NCBI RefSeq assembly: GCF_032854445.1
Contig: NC_088304.1
Span: forward strand, 14,025,704 to 14,089,703
DNA: 64,000 nt
Origin: Liolophura sinensis
Lineage: Eukaryota > Mollusca > Polyplacophora > Chitonida > Chitonidae
Direction: 5' to 3'
Shown: positions 63,926 to 64,000 of the stretch, piece by piece
How the letters are laid out: the number at the start of each line of letters is the position of its first letter
Numbering within the stretch: the stretch's first letter is position 1
The notes under the pieces: generated by a model
The model's input: only the letters and a program-made list of their open reading frames with translations
Told to the model about the DNA's origin: nothing
The model's database searches: none
Position numbers and translations under genes: made by a program

Positions 63926-64000
63926 TTCGAAAAATCGTCTCTCGGAATGCGACTTGTGAGGCATCGTCTGAATTCTGGAGTGTTGATCACTTTCACCCGT
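63926..64000 (+). CDS. Possible partial exon at the right edge
   Basis: Follows a ctgtttacgttccag acceptor and is open to the window end in two frames. The phase-1 frame reads RKIVSRNATCEASSEFWSVD, which looks a little like the start of an F5/8C (discoidin) domain. It is too short to decide. Confidence 0.25.

Overview
The window is eukaryotic: long GT-AG introns, AT-rich DNA, tRNA-derived SINEs with target-site duplications, MITE-like inverted-repeat elements and many minisatellites. The gene content and the style of the dominant SINE point to a lophotrochozoan, most likely a mollusc. That assignment is inference; nothing here fixes the species.

The main content is a head-to-tail pair of plus-strand SLC13-family genes (DASS-type dicarboxylate/citrate/sulfate transporters). 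I rebuilt both exon by exon. Gene A runs 3798-26102 (14 exons, 561 aa) and gene B runs 37282-58700 (14 exons, 564 aa). Every junction has GT-AG borders, all 13 intron phases agree between the genes (0,0,2,1,2,2,2,2,2,1,0,0,0), and 11 of 14 exons have identical lengths. They are clearly a tandem duplication, and both reading frames are intact. Both lack the first canonical SNT ion/substrate signature (T-A-G at residues 142-144). The second is S-S-T in gene A and S-N-S in gene B. They therefore look like a diverged SLC13 branch rather than textbook sodium/dicarboxylate cotransporters.

Layout: 1-3797 is upstream DNA with a 57-bp minisatellite. 3798-26102 is gene A, with introns carrying 48-bp, about 30-bp, about 37-bp and 61-bp arrays plus SINEs, MITEs and a probable solo LTR. 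26103-37281 is intergenic DNA rich in SINEs and MITEs, with one element bearing composite inverted ends. 37282-58700 is gene B; its intron 2 holds a 4-kb, 52-bp satellite. 58701-62156 is intergenic. 62157-62888 holds the 5' exons of a probable secreted PAN/apple-like protein, and a possible further exon runs off the right edge.

The most striking observation is that several minisatellites are built from, or end exactly in, gene splice sites. The 52-bp satellite is a repeated copy of the intron-2/exon-3 acceptor of gene B plus the first codons of that exon, giving dozens of decoy acceptors. A 37-bp array repeats the exon-13 donor of gene B. The array that fills intron 7 of gene A supplies the exon-8 acceptor. 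Weaker cases lie at the end of exon 4 and at the stop codon of gene A. Separately, the 48-bp array in intron 1 of gene A arose inside a dispersed repeat (called R1 here), and another R1 copy at about 40.93 kb shows the two-unit starting state.
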